This document shows, one piece after another, positions 1 to 8,579 of a stretch of DNA of 64,000 bases. The stretch lies in assembly GCA_963744935.1 (NCBI GenBank), contig CAVUVM010000011.1, forward strand, positions 1-64,000. The letters are read 5' to 3'. Position 1 is the first letter of the stretch. Each line of letters starts with the position of its first letter. The DNA is from Bog-473 sp963744935. Its GTDB lineage: Bacteria > Actinomycetota > Acidimicrobiia > Acidimicrobiales > RAAP-2. The notes below the pieces were generated by a model. It did no database searches. It worked only from the letters and a program-made list of their open reading frames with translations, and had not been told where the DNA came from. Position numbers and translations under genes: made by a program.

Positions 1-504
1 CGCGAGGACCTGTGCGACATAGGCCGCCGAGTGGTTGTAGGCATAGAGCGCGCCGGGGATGTCAGCGCCGCCCGATGCGCCGTTGGCGCAGAGCAACCGG
101 GCCGCGGCAAAGACCGCGTCGGTCGGGTCGTAGGGTGACGGGGGCAGTGCACCGCCGGGTGGCACTGGTTCGTCGTAGGCCGCGAACGTTGCCGGCTCGA
201 ACTGCATCGGGCCTTCGGCCCCGGCCGCGTTCGCACCGCTGTGCACACCGGGGAGAACCGACCGCCCGTTGTCGGACTCAACGGTGCCGATGGCGGCCAG
301 GACAGTCCAGGGCAAGCCGGGGCAAGTAGCCGCCGCCTCCTGATAGAGCGCCAGCATGGTGGGCGCGATGTTCGAGGTCGCCGCCGTGGTGGCCGTGGGC
401 TGGACCCCGATGCCGAACATCGCCATGGCCGAGCCGACCACGGCCGTCCCAAGTAGCCCGACCACCAGGCCCAACGCCACCAGCGCAACGACGGCCTTCC
501 TCAA
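1..504 (-). CDS. Lytic transglycosylase-like protein, cut by left window edge
   Basis: The reading frame is open to the window edge, so the C-terminus is missing. The visible 168 residues begin with one hydrophobic segment (about residues 4-30), then a short Ala/Thr linker, then an SLT-like wall-hydrolase domain: LPWTVLAAIGTVESDNG contains the Glu expected for the catalytic acid, followed by GAEGPMQFEPATF and, near the edge, ALYAYNHSAAYVAQVL, which fits the family's conserved Tyr-Asn segment. A stop codon 26 codons upstream restricts the start; TTG at 504 aligns with the start region of the truncated copy at 4203-4580 and is preferred, though no good ribosome site is visible. It is likely membrane-anchored or secreted and cleaves peptidoglycan. 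Such proteins often accompany envelope-spanning machines, but nothing of that kind is seen here. Confidence 0.7.
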   Translation of the reverse strand, partial: MRKAVVALVALGLVVGLLGTAVVGSAMAMFGIGVQPTATTAATSNIAPTMLALYQEAAATCPGLPWTVLAAIGTVESDNGRSVLPGVHSGANAAGAEGPMQFEPATFAAYDEPVPPGGALPPSPYDPTDAVFAAARLLCANGASGGADIPGALYAYNHSAAYVAQVLA

Positions 505-639
505 CGGATGCTCGCGTCCGTGACCTCGACCGTAGGTGCCACGCCGGGGAACGGTCTGCGCCGCGTGGCCACGGGCATGTCGAAAGCACGCCGGTCATAC
601 GTGAGTCACGAAAAGCCATCTGTCAGAACGTTGCTATCT

Positions 640-657
640 CGAACCGAAACCGGTTCG
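640..657. repeat. Perfect inverted repeat, 7-bp arms
   Basis: CGAACCG at 640-646 and CGGTTCG at 651-657 form a perfect stem with a 4-base loop. It lies downstream of the large minus-strand repeat-protein gene and upstream of the transglycosylase-like gene. No T-run follows on either strand, so an intrinsic terminator is not well supported; a protein-binding site is equally possible. The rest of 505-777 shows nothing recognisable. Confidence 0.3.
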
Positions 658-777
658 GCATCCACGTCCCGGCAATGAGGTGGGGCATCGCCCGCAATAG
701 CCCGTTGGGGGCGGTCACGGTTCGACGAGTTGGTGCCATCTGGGCCTGGCCTCGCTCGGCAACCGCGTGGACTTGCG

Positions 778-3700
778 TCAGGTCACCACGAAGGCTGTCG
801 CCGTCTTGACCTTTCCTCCGGGCGTCTTGACCTGGATCTTGCCGGTGGTGGCCCCCATGGGGACCTTCACCTTGATCTTGGTGGCTGTGTCTTTCGTGAT
901 GGTCCCCTTCACCCCGTTGAAGGTGACCTTGGTCGCGCCCGAGAGGTTGGTGCCCTTGATGGTGACCACCGTCCCGGCCGGTCCGCTCGTCGGGGTGAAC
1001 TTGGTGATGGTCGGGGCGGAGGTGAGGCAGTCGGCGGCGTTGGTCGAACCGGTAGTCAGCGTGTAGGTCCCAGCCGGACAGTCCGTGGCGGCGGTCGCCC
1101 CGGTGGTGTCCACGTAGGTGTCGAGCGGGGCCGATATGCAACTGGCCGCTCCCGAGTCCGGATTGAACGTGCCGAGCGCACAGTCGGTGGCGGTGATCGC
1201 ACCCGTGGTGTCCACGTAGGTGCCCGGTTGTGCCGGGGCACAGCTCGATGCACCAGAGCCCCCCTGGTAGGTGCCCACCGCGCACAGGGTGGCGGTGGTG
1301 GCTCCGATCGTGTCGACGTACGAGCCAGGTGGGGCGTCCGGACAGAAGGACTGGGCCGTAGAGGGATTGAAGGTGCCTTCTCCGCAGTCCACATAGCCCG
1401 AGGAGCCGGTGGTGCCGACGTAGGTGCCCGCCGGGGCGGGCGTGCAGCTGATCGAGCCCGAGTCGGCGCTGTAGTAGCCCAACGCGGAATCCGTGGCTGC
1501 GTCGGCCCCCGTCGTGTCCACATAGGTGCCCGGAGGAGCGAGGGTGCAGGCTGTCGCGCCCGCGGAGGCACTAAATGCACCGGCTGAGCACGCTGACTCC
1601 GAGGTGGCCCCGGTACTGTCCACGTGGCTGCCGGGGTCGGCCGACAGACACGAGGACTGTCCGGCACTCGGCTGGTAGGTACCGAGCGCGCAGGCCGACT
1701 CCGCGGTGGCCCCGGTACTGTCCACGTAGCTGCCGGGGTCGGCAGACAGACACGAGGACTGTCCGGCGCTCGGCTGGTAGGTACCGAGCGCGGAGGCCGA
1801 CTCCGCGGTGGCCCCGGTACTGTCCACGTAGCTGCCGGGGTCGGCAGACAGACACGAGGACGTTCCGGCGCTCGGCTGGTAGGTACCGAGCGCGCAGGCC
1901 GACTCCGCGGTGGCCCCGGTACTGTCCACGTAGCTGCCGGGGTCGGCAGACAGACATGAGGACGTTCCGGCACTCGGCTGGTAGGTGCCGAGCGCACACG
2001 CTGACTCGGCGCTGGCCCCGGTGCTGTCCACGTAGCTGCCGGGGTCAGCCGACAGACACGAGGACTGTCCGGCGCTCGGCTGGTAGGTACCGAGCGCACA
2101 GGACGACTCCGCGGTAGCCCCAGTGCTGTCCACGTAGCTGCCGGGGTCAGCCGACAGACACGAGGACTGTCCGGCGCTCGGCTGGTAGGTACCGATTGCG
2201 CAGTTGGTGGCGGTCGTCGCCCCACTGGTACCGACATATTGGCCGGGCGGCGCAGCCGTGCACGGAGTTGCTCCCGTGGCGCTGTAGGTTCCGGGGAGGC
2301 ACTGGTTGGCGCTCCACTGGGCGTAGAGAGTGAGCGACGCCGTCGGTGAGTAGGAGGCACCGGCGACGCCGACGAGCGTGCCACCCGAGGCGGCGGTGAA
2401 CCAGCCGGAGAAGGTGTAGCCCGCCAGCGTCGGCGTGGGGAGGGTGAGCGCACTGCCCCCGACGGTGAAGGTCGCCGATGGCGGAGTGCCGGTGCCGCTC
2501 TCGTAGTTGTACGTCACGGTGTAGACGTTGGCCGTCCACTGGGCGTAGAGGGTGGCCCCGCCCGAGGGGATGGTATAGGGCGAGCCAGCCCCGCCGACCT
2601 CGGTGCCTCCGCTGGCCGCGGTGAACCAGCCGTCAAAGCTGTAGCCGAGGTAGGTGTCGGCGGGCAGTACGATTGAGCTGCCGTCGGGGCCGCTCATCGA
2701 GGTCACCGCGGAGCCGCCATCGGAGTCGAAGGCGACCGTGTCATTCGTGATCGAAACGACCACCCCCTCATTTTCCGAGGAGTTCCACCCGACCGTCACG
2801 CAGGTGGTGGCACTGGAGCAGGCGACGCCAAGGAGCTCATAGGTCCCCGACACCGCCAAGGCGCTGCCCGGCGTGCTGATTGTGATGGGAATGACCATGC
2901 CCTCGCTGGAGTTTTCGCCCGCGGCCTCGCAGGTGGTGGCGCTGGAACAGGCGACGCCCTGGAGGTACAACGTTCCCGGCACGTCCACGGCCCCTTCCAG
3001 CGTGCCGCTCGTAATGGGCACGACCAGGCCCTCGGCAACCGTCTGGCGCGTGCCCACGGCATAGCAGGTGGTGGCACTGGAACAGGCGACGCCATAGAAG
3101 GCATAGGCACCCTCATCGACCACGGCGCTGCCCGGCGTGCCGCTGGTGATGGTCACGGCCACCCCATCCTCTTCCGAGGAGTTGTTGCCCACCGTGTAAC
3201 AGGTGGTGGCACTTGAGCAGGCGACGCCGTTGAGCTTAAAGGTCCCCGACACCGCCACGGCGCTGCCCGGCGTGCCGCTCGTGATGGGCACGACCACGCC
3301 CTCATCCGAGGAGTTCTGGCCCACGGCGTAGCAGGTGGTGGCACTGGAGCAGGCGACGCCATCGAGGGGCAGATATGCCGCCGACACCGCCACGGCGCTG
3401 CCCGGCGTGCCGTTCGTGATGGGCACGACCACGCCCTCTTCCGAGGAGTTCTCGCCCACGGCGTAGCAGGTGGTGGTGCCGGAGCAGGCGATGCCAAGCA
3501 GGGAAGTACCCGACACCGCCACGGCGCTGCCCGGCGTGCCGTTCGTGATGGGAACGACCACGCCATTCCCAGAGCCAGTGCCCACGGCGTAGCAGGTGGT
3601 GGTGCTGGAGCAGGCGACGCCATAGAGCAGATAGGTCCCCAGCACGGGCTGGGTGCTGACGCTCGCCGACGCAGGAGAGCCAGTGACTGCAAGTCCGACG

Positions 3701-3873
3701 AGCGCACCAGAAGCCGCCAAAAGAACGCAGACGAGCAAGCGCACTAGTGCGAAGCGCGACAGAGGAGATGAGCGGCGGGTTGTCGATGCTTCAGGGGTAG
3801 AAATCGCGGCGGGCTCACACCACTTGCTATCGGACGCCTGCCACCAACCAGCCCCCGGCGTTGGGTCGCTCAT
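778..3873 (-). CDS. Very large secreted mosaic repeat protein (1031 aa)
   Basis: The start at 3873 gives MSDPTPGAGWWQASDSKWCE, a short N-terminal motif familiar from Acidimicrobiia membrane/secreted proteins; GAGGG lies just upstream, whereas the longer frame from 3909 has no such site. One transmembrane or signal segment follows (about residues 45-70). Then come about eight repeats of roughly 43 residues containing GVACSSATTCYAVG, two InlB-type beta repeats ending in LYAQW, at least a dozen Cys-containing repeats of about 34 residues (GTYQPSAGQSSCLSADPGSY, resembling GCC2/GCC3-type modules), and a C-terminal IPT/TIG immunoglobulin-like domain. No catalytic domain is seen. It is inferred to be a surface or exported adhesion/structural protein. 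It stands between two copies of a transglycosylase-like gene. Confidence 0.85.
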   Translation of the reverse strand: MSDPTPGAGWWQASDSKWCEPAAISTPEASTTRRSSPLSRFALVRLLVCVLLAASGALVGLAVTGSPASASVSTQPVLGTYLLYGVACSSTTTCYAVGTGSGNGVVVPITNGTPGSAVAVSGTSLLGIACSGTTTCYAVGENSSEEGVVVPITNGTPGSAVAVSAAYLPLDGVACSSATTCYAVGQNSSDEGVVVPITSGTPGSAVAVSGTFKLNGVACSSATTCYTVGNNSSEEDGVAVTITSGTPGSAVVDEGAYAFYGVACSSATTCYAVGTRQTVAEGLVVPITSGTLEGAVDVPGTLYLQGVACSSATTCEAAGENSSEGMVIPITISTPGSALAVSGTYELLGVACSSATTCVTVGWNSSENEGVVVSITNDTVAFDSDGGSAVTSMSGPDGSSIVLPADTYLGYSFDGWFTAASGGTEVGGAGSPYTIPSGGATLYAQWTANVYTVTYNYESGTGTPPSATFTVGGSALTLPTPTLAGYTFSGWFTAASGGTLVGVAGASYSPTASLTLYAQWSANQCLPGTYSATGATPCTAAPPGQYVGTSGATTATNCAIGTYQPSAGQSSCLSADPGSYVDSTGATAESSCALGTYQPSAGQSSCLSADPGSYVDSTGASAESACALGTYQPSAGTSSCLSADPGSYVDSTGATAESACALGTYQPSAGTSSCLSADPGSYVDSTGATAESASALGTYQPSAGQSSCLSADPGSYVDSTGATAESACALGTYQPSAGQSSCLSADPGSHVDSTGATSESACSAGAFSASAGATACTLAPPGTYVDTTGADAATDSALGYYSADSGSISCTPAPAGTYVGTTGSSGYVDCGEGTFNPSTAQSFCPDAPPGSYVDTIGATTATLCAVGTYQGGSGASSCAPAQPGTYVDTTGAITATDCALGTFNPDSGAASCISAPLDTYVDTTGATAATDCPAGTYTLTTGSTNAADCLTSAPTITKFTPTSGPAGTVVTIKGTNLSGATKVTFNGVKGTITKDTATKIKVKVPMGATTGKIQVKTPGGKVKTATAFVVT
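1610..2225 (-). repeat. Six near-identical 102-bp tandem repeats inside the mosaic gene
   Basis: The same sequence recurs at an exact 102-bp spacing (for example at 1669, 1771, 1873, 1975, 2077 and 2179), encoding 34-residue units with SAGQSSCLSADPGSYVDSTG. Units differ by a few bases, with some Cys replaced by Ser, so the array has probably grown by recent unequal exchange. Copy number may vary between strains and could be mis-assembled from short reads. Confidence 0.9.
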
Positions 3874-4202
3874 CTTGCCCTCGCTCCGCTCGACGCACTT
3901 GTGATCCACTCGAAATCAGTGGCCGGGGGATAGCCCTGAGGACAAAGGTGGCCCGCAGTCCGGTTGAACCTGACCGTACCCCCATTGCAGTTCCGGCGCT
4001 TGGGCAGTTCGCGTAACTGTCACGCACGTCCCTGAACGTCACCCACCGTTCCCAAACCATCAACTATCCCCAAGGTGCATGCGTGGGCACCCTGAGCGGG
4101 GTCGGCGGGCCGAGATCACCGAGCCGATGACGGCCACATGCGTGAACCTGCCTAGAGGGCCCGCGTGGTTCAGATGTCAACCCCTACGGCCCACCTATCG
4201 GG
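3874..4202. other. Intergenic stretch without a recognisable gene
   Basis: This 329-bp stretch separates the start of the large repeat-protein gene from the truncated transglycosylase-like copy. No convincing ORF on either strand and no clear hairpin with a T-run were seen. It should contain the promoter of the repeat-protein gene, but I cannot point to -35/-10 boxes with confidence. Confidence 0.5.
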
Positions 4203-4580
4203 CTAGCGTTTGGGCAGGTCACGGGCATTTCGGGTCATGCTACCAAGTGAGAACGTTGCCGGCTCGAACTGCATCGGGCCTTCGGCCCCGGCCGCATTGG
4301 CCCCGCTATGCACGCCGGGCAGGTTCGATTGTCCGTTGTCAGACTCCACGGTCCCGATGGCGGCGAGAACGGTCCACGGGAGTCCGGGACATGTGACTGC
4401 GGCCTTCTGGTAGAGCGCCAACATGGCCGGGGGGATGGTCGCAGTCGCCGCCGTTGAGGCGGAGGGCGCCGCGCTGTTCACTCCGAGGACAGAGATGGCT
4501 GAGGCCACCACAACAATCCCTGCCAGTGCAGCGCACCCTCCCAGCGCCACAAGGGCGACGCCTCTCATTGGAGAAGCCAT
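4203..4580 (-). pseudogene. Truncated duplicate of the lytic transglycosylase-like gene
   Basis: This 125-residue frame repeats the first gene of the window: a hydrophobic N-terminal segment, then ALYQKAAVTCPGLPWTVLAA, GTVESDNGQSNLPG and GAEGPMQFEPATF. At nucleotide level the two copies are almost identical over about 45 bp (around 185-230 and 4245-4290). Directly after PATF the frame diverges into 15 unrelated residues and stops, exactly where the other copy continues with its C-terminal half of the domain. It is therefore a 3'-truncated copy, probably non-functional as a hydrolase although the presumed catalytic Glu remains. Start ATG at 4580; an internal ATG at 4568 is the alternative. Confidence 0.75.
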
Positions 4581-4885
4581 GTCCGGGTGCGCCCGCTGGC
4601 ACTAGCCAGGAACTCCTCGAAGACCACGAATCTGAATGGTCTGCCGCTCTATCTCGCGGGAGCCTTTCAATTCACGCTGGTTAGAGGGGAGTCCTGAACG
4701 GTATCCCCGAACAGCCTGTGTTCGGGGATATTTAGCCACAACGTGGTCAGCGTCGCCGGAGATCCGAGCAGGGTTACCAACTCGGTGGTGGCCGACGTTG
4801 TGGTCATATGACGGAGGCAGCCCGTCGGCAAGCTTTGGGCTGTGCCGGAAGGCGGGCCGGGCGGAAGGCATGCCAGCATGGCCGC

Positions 4886-5797
4886 ATGGAAAGCGTGACA
4901 TCCCCTGGTAGCGCGACCGGCGACGCTGAGGGGTGGGACCTGCGACCCATGGCCCTCGATGACGTCGAAGCAGCGATGGCCGTGGTCGAGGCCGCCGATG
5001 CCGCCCAAGCGGAAGCGGGTCAGCTTCCGCCGCGCACCCCACCGAGCGACGCCCAGTTGGAGGCCAGCCGCGAGGGCCATGCCCGGTTCGTGCAGCGCGA
5101 CGGGCCCGGAGCTTGGGTGGCGGTCTCGGAAGGGCAGGTGGTGGGCGTTGCCGAGTCTGTCCGGCGGGAGAGCTTTTGGGGACTATCGATGCTGTTCGTC
5201 CACCCAGCGTTCCAGAGCCGAGGAGTGGGCGGGCGGCTCCTCGATGCGGCCATGGGCTACGCCGCCGGCGCCACCCAGCGCATGATCCAGTCCTCGTCCG
5301 ACCCCCGGGCCATGCGTCGCTATTTCCTGGCCGGACTAACCATGCACCCGACGGCCGAGATGGGAGGCGAACCCGACCGCCGGGCCATCCCACCCTCGCT
5401 GCCCGGTCGGGATGGCGATGAGGGAGACCTCGAATTAGTGGCCGAGGTGGAGGCACACCTGGGTCGTTCGCGGACCGAGGATGTGGCCTTCGGGCTGAGG
5501 GATGGGCGTTGCCGCATTGACGTGGTGGAGAGCGACTCCGGGCGAGGGTGGGTGCTTTGGCGCCCGGACCGACCGGTCATGCTGGGAGCAACTGACGAGC
5601 AGACAGCCGCCGTCCTCCTGTGGCGGTTCCTCGCCGGCTCCGAGGGAGAAATCCTGGTCCACGGGCTCACCGCTGCCCAGCAGTGGGCGTTCGACGTACT
5701 TCATCAGGCGCGTCTCACGGCGAAGATACGCGGGTCCTTGTTCGTCGACGGCATGGCTGTCCCAGTCCCCTGGATCCCTTCAGGCTGGTACTTCTAG
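4886..5797 (+). CDS. GNAT-family N-acetyltransferase
   Basis: The product, about 303 residues from ATG 4886, begins with an acetyltransferase domain: WDLRPMALDDVEAAMAVVEA is the usual first strand and helix, LSMLFVHPAFQSRGVGGRLL holds the acetyl-CoA pyrophosphate-binding Q-x-x-G-x-G motif, and a second weaker acetyltransferase-like half follows to the C-terminus (two-domain GNAT layout). The frame is open 26 codons further upstream to 4808, but that extension is basic and unlike the family, so the internal start is preferred. The substrate cannot be told from sequence. It stands alone between the transglycosylase remnant and the IS110 element. Confidence 0.75.
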   Translation: MESVTSPGSATGDAEGWDLRPMALDDVEAAMAVVEAADAAQAEAGQLPPRTPPSDAQLEASREGHARFVQRDGPGAWVAVSEGQVVGVAESVRRESFWGLSMLFVHPAFQSRGVGGRLLDAAMGYAAGATQRMIQSSSDPRAMRRYFLAGLTMHPTAEMGGEPDRRAIPPSLPGRDGDEGDLELVAEVEAHLGRSRTEDVAFGLRDGRCRIDVVESDSGRGWVLWRPDRPVMLGATDEQTAAVLLWRFLAGSEGEILVHGLTAAQQWAFDVLHQARLTAKIRGSLFVDGMAVPVPWIPSGWYF

Positions 5798-6130
5798 ACC
5801 CTGATTGGCCGTGAGCGCATGCACAGAGCTACTAGACGAGGGTCGGCAAGCCTCGCGTTAGCTGTAATTACAGCCTCCCCAGCTTCTGGCGAACGTCAGC
5901 TGTTCTCCAGCCCGATGCTCCTATGGATGTTGTCAAGACCTTTGGAGGGAATTTTCGGGAGTGAGGACAGCGGACAGACCAATGATGGGCCACTCGTTGG
6001 AGAGGGCAAGCTCTTATCAGGTCACGCGTCTTCGGAGAGTTGGTGACCCGGGCCATGGACCGGCATATCGGGTACAGGTCAGCCCAAAGGGCGACAGGCG
6101 AACTGTGAGCCAGGTCCATGGTCCGGGGAT
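5798..6130. other. Gene-free flank of the IS110 element
   Basis: This stretch holds no convincing gene. Two copies of a CCATGG-centred motif, CCATGGACCGG near 6053 and CCATGGTCCGG near 6116, lie about 60 bp apart in inverted-like arrangement close to the end of the transposase gene. They may mark the short right end of the IS110 element, whose exact boundary I cannot fix because this family lacks terminal inverted repeats and target duplications. Confidence 0.4.
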
Positions 6131-7171
6131 CTAGGGGCGAGGCAAGTAGCGGTAGACCTCGCGGGCGACGTAGCGCTTGAGCATGCGGATGGCCTCGCGC
6201 TTGGAGCGGCCGTCTTTGACCCGGCGCTCCATGTGGGCCTGGGTTCTCGGATCCGAAGCCAGCCGGGTGATGACGATGTGCCAGAGCGCCCGGTTGGCCT
6301 GGCGGTCCCCGCCGCGGTTGAGGCGATGCCTCGTCACCTTGCCCGAGGATGCCTCGAGCGGAGAGACCCCGCACAGATGGGCCCAGGCCGCTTCGGAATG
6401 CAATCGCTCGGGATTGTCGCCGGCGGCGACCAACAGCGCGGCCGCGGTGTCGACGCCGACGCCATAGACGCCGAGCAGCTCGGGTGCGGTCTCTTTCAAC
6501 AGCGGGGTGATCATGGCGTCGAGGTCTCCGATCTCCTCTTCGAGGTCGGCGACGCGATGCGCCAGCGACGAGAGCGCCGCTTTGGTGGCCGCGGTGACCA
6601 CGTCGGACGAGCGGGTCGGACGCAGTCCTTGGGCGGCGGCCACGAAGGCGGCGATGGGGAGACCCTTGAGTCTGCTCTGCAGCTGGTCAGGGGCGCTGAA
6701 TGTGAGCTGGCGCATCTGGGTGAGCGCCTTGATGCGGGCCCCTCGAGCCGAGCGTTTGGCGACGACGAGAACACGGATCGCCTCGACCGAGCCGTCTCTG
6801 CTCTTGGCCGCTCCGTGGGCCCGGCCCGAGAGAACGGCCCGTGCGGCTTCGAGCGCGTCGAGCGGGTCGGACTTGCCGCTGTGGTGTCGGGCCTGGCGGT
6901 TCTGGCGGTCGACTTCGACGACGTGGACGCCGGCTTTGGCGAGGAAGCGGGCGATGCCGGCCCCATAGGAACCGGTCCCCTCCACGCCGACCTTGCTCAC
7001 TTCGCCGAACGCTTCGAGCCAGCTGAGCAGTGCCAAATAACCGTCGGGATCCGCCCGGAACGATTGCGTGCCGAGCAGACCACCGACCTCGTCCAAGACG
7101 GCGGCCACATGGACCTCTCCGTGGGTGTCGATGCCACCGGTGACGGCGCGCGTGGCTTCTACGATGGTCAT
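6131..7171 (-). CDS. IS110-family DEDD transposase/recombinase (346 aa)
   Basis: The N-terminal DEDD domain shows the expected acidic residues: GGIDTHGEVHVAAV (Asp), VGVEGTGSYGAGIARFL (Glu) and SDPLDALEAARAVLSG (Asp pair), with VDRQNRQARHHSGKSD between. The C-terminal Transposase_20 (IS116/IS110/IS902) region includes LLGVYGVGVDTAAALLVAAG and GVSPLEASSGKVTRHRLNRGG, where the SSGK Ser fits the nucleophile position. Length is normal and there is no frameshift, so it may be active. Start ATG 7171. In this family the recombinase works with a guide RNA from the element's non-coding end that pairs with donor and target DNA. Confidence 0.93.
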   Translation of the reverse strand: MTIVEATRAVTGGIDTHGEVHVAAVLDEVGGLLGTQSFRADPDGYLALLSWLEAFGEVSKVGVEGTGSYGAGIARFLAKAGVHVVEVDRQNRQARHHSGKSDPLDALEAARAVLSGRAHGAAKSRDGSVEAIRVLVVAKRSARGARIKALTQMRQLTFSAPDQLQSRLKGLPIAAFVAAAQGLRPTRSSDVVTAATKAALSSLAHRVADLEEEIGDLDAMITPLLKETAPELLGVYGVGVDTAAALLVAAGDNPERLHSEAAWAHLCGVSPLEASSGKVTRHRLNRGGDRQANRALWHIVITRLASDPRTQAHMERRVKDGRSKREAIRMLKRYVAREVYRYLPRP

Positions 7172-7194
7172 GCCATCCCTTCCTTTCCTTAAGT

Positions 7195-7356
7195 CGGTTG
7201 AGGGGTGGCGCGGCCGTCCCGAGAAGGAGTGACGGTGCGGGTCGATCTGCTCTAACAGAGCGGCCCATCACCCCTCTGGAACGGGGCACGCCGCGCCTTG
7301 TCTGAGTTTGCCCGGAGCTCCAGTCGACGGGGTGCGGACACCAACGGGTGTCCGTC
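7195..7356 (-). ncRNA. Candidate IS110 bridge RNA locus
   Basis: Directly upstream of the transposase start the DNA folds into nested stems. GAGGGGTG at 7200-7207 pairs with CACCCCTC at 7269-7276; inside it CCGTC (7214-7218) pairs with GACGG (7231-7235), and GCTCT (7249-7253) with AGAGC (7257-7261) around an AAC loop. Beyond it, CGGACACC (7335-7342) pairs with GGTGTCCG (7347-7354). This is where the family places its bridge RNA, and multiple internal loops are its hallmark. The assignment rests on position and folding by eye; target- and donor-binding loops were not matched to the flanks. Strand is inferred from the transposase. Confidence 0.5.
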
Positions 7357-7499
7357 GTGATCTCAAGTCAGACCGGTGGCTCCGGTGCTCCCGAAACTAC
7401 TGACGACCAACCTTGTAGCGGTGGACCCTCACGGGAGCTTCTCAACATCATTGGCGAACTGGGACACCTGAGGAGAAGTGGTTTGCGTCCTACGGATGC

Positions 7500-8345
7500 T
7501 TATCCCGTGGCAGTGATTCCCACGATTGTTGCATTGAGGTCTAAGGTCGCCGCGGAACCCTGGAACGATGCGTCGCCGTAGGCGAACACACCGCCGTCAG
7601 CTGCTACGAGCCAGTAGCCGTTGCCTGATTCGGTGCTCGTGATGCCAACGACCGGGGCACGGAGGAGAAGACCGGTCGCGGAACCGGCGAATGGGGTGCC
7701 AGAGGCATAAACGCCCCCGCTCGTCATGGCTACCCAGCAGCCCTGATGGTTTGGGTTGCTTGCGATTCCAGCAACTTGTGTCGTGATTTGTCCTGCGAGG
7801 TCCGCGCACGGCAACCCAGAGGCAACGAGACCCGGTCCGAATCCTGGGAGGTGGTCTCCCTCAGCCACGGTCCAGTATCCGAGGCCGTCGGGCGCTCGTG
7901 CGATACCCACGAAGGGGTCGGGACCAGATGGAAACGGACCAAGTTCGGCTCCGTAGTAAATGGCATCGCCGAACGCGAACACCCCACCGTCGGCACCGAG
8001 CAGCCAGTAGCCCCCTCCGTCTTTGGTCACAGCAATGGCGGTCACTCCCTGGTTTGGGACGATGCCGAGTTTCGGCAACGATCCGTAGTACTGGGCATCG
8101 CCGAACGCGAACACACCTCCGTCTCGAGCCACCAGCCAGTAGCCCCCACCATCAGGGGTGGCTGCGATGCCAGTCACCGCTGCCTTCAATCCGAGGTTTG
8201 CCGCGGACCCGAAGTAGCGCGCGCCTCCGTAGGCGAAGACACCTCCATCGGCCGCGGCAAGCCAGTAGCCCTGCGCAGGCTCTGCCGAGGCCGTCTGAGC
8301 AGCCAGGACAACGAAGGGAGCCGACGAGATGGCGGAAGCCACCAT
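7500..8345 (-). CDS. Secreted DGGVF-repeat protein
   Basis: The product of 281 residues starts with a signal-peptide-like stretch (APFVVLAAQTASAEPAQ, with a possible ASA cleavage site) and is otherwise made of about six repeats of about 42 residues with GYWLVARDGGVFAFGDA and ATPDGGG signatures. The same repeats occur in the amidase at 19688-21220, where they precede a catalytic domain; here no enzyme domain follows, and the chain ends within a repeat (IVGITATG). The repeats are probably a beta-propeller-like wall- or surface-associated scaffold (inference). Start ATG 8345; no better upstream start was found in frame. The IS110 non-coding end lies about 150 bp past its stop. Confidence 0.8.
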   Translation of the reverse strand: MVASAISSAPFVVLAAQTASAEPAQGYWLAAADGGVFAYGGARYFGSAANLGLKAAVTGIAATPDGGGYWLVARDGGVFAFGDAQYYGSLPKLGIVPNQGVTAIAVTKDGGGYWLLGADGGVFAFGDAIYYGAELGPFPSGPDPFVGIARAPDGLGYWTVAEGDHLPGFGPGLVASGLPCADLAGQITTQVAGIASNPNHQGCWVAMTSGGVYASGTPFAGSATGLLLRAPVVGITSTESGNGYWLVAADGGVFAYGDASFQGSAATLDLNATIVGITATG

Positions 8346-8579
8346 GACAACGGAGCACCATCGAAGCCTCGCACCGGGACCATCTTTGTGCCGTAGGGGC
8401 GTGAGCAGCCAGGGAAGAAGGTCATTTTCGGTCTCAGTCGGATACCTTCATGACGACGAGCAACGGGCGAGCTGATGGCCTCAGAGCCGGCGTTAGTGGG
8501 GCACCCATTGGCGATGGACGCGAACCATCTGATCATCAAGAGAGTCGTATTCTCCGGTGGCATCAGGAGGTTGCGTCGG

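Larger units (their letters stand above)
6131..7356 (-). mobile_element. IS110-family insertion sequence (boundaries approximate)
   Basis: The element consists of an intact transposase gene and a structured non-coding end upstream of it (7195-7356). IS110-family elements have a long non-coding left end encoding a bridge RNA, a short right end, and no terminal inverted repeats. The outer limits given here are set by the gene's stop codon and the last hairpin, so both could be off by tens of bases. Confidence 0.6.

Noticed and set aside
623..2539. Several long ORFs on both strands across the 102-bp array (for example 1056-2453 minus, 1575-2117 plus, 1624-1959 plus)
   Set aside because: They are shadow frames of the mosaic repeat gene: strongly Arg/Pro-biased, repetitive only because the DNA repeats, and unlike any protein family.
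6233..7192. 319-codon plus-strand frame opposite the IS110 transposase
   Set aside because: Antisense shadow of a clearly recognised DEDD transposase; no family resemblance.
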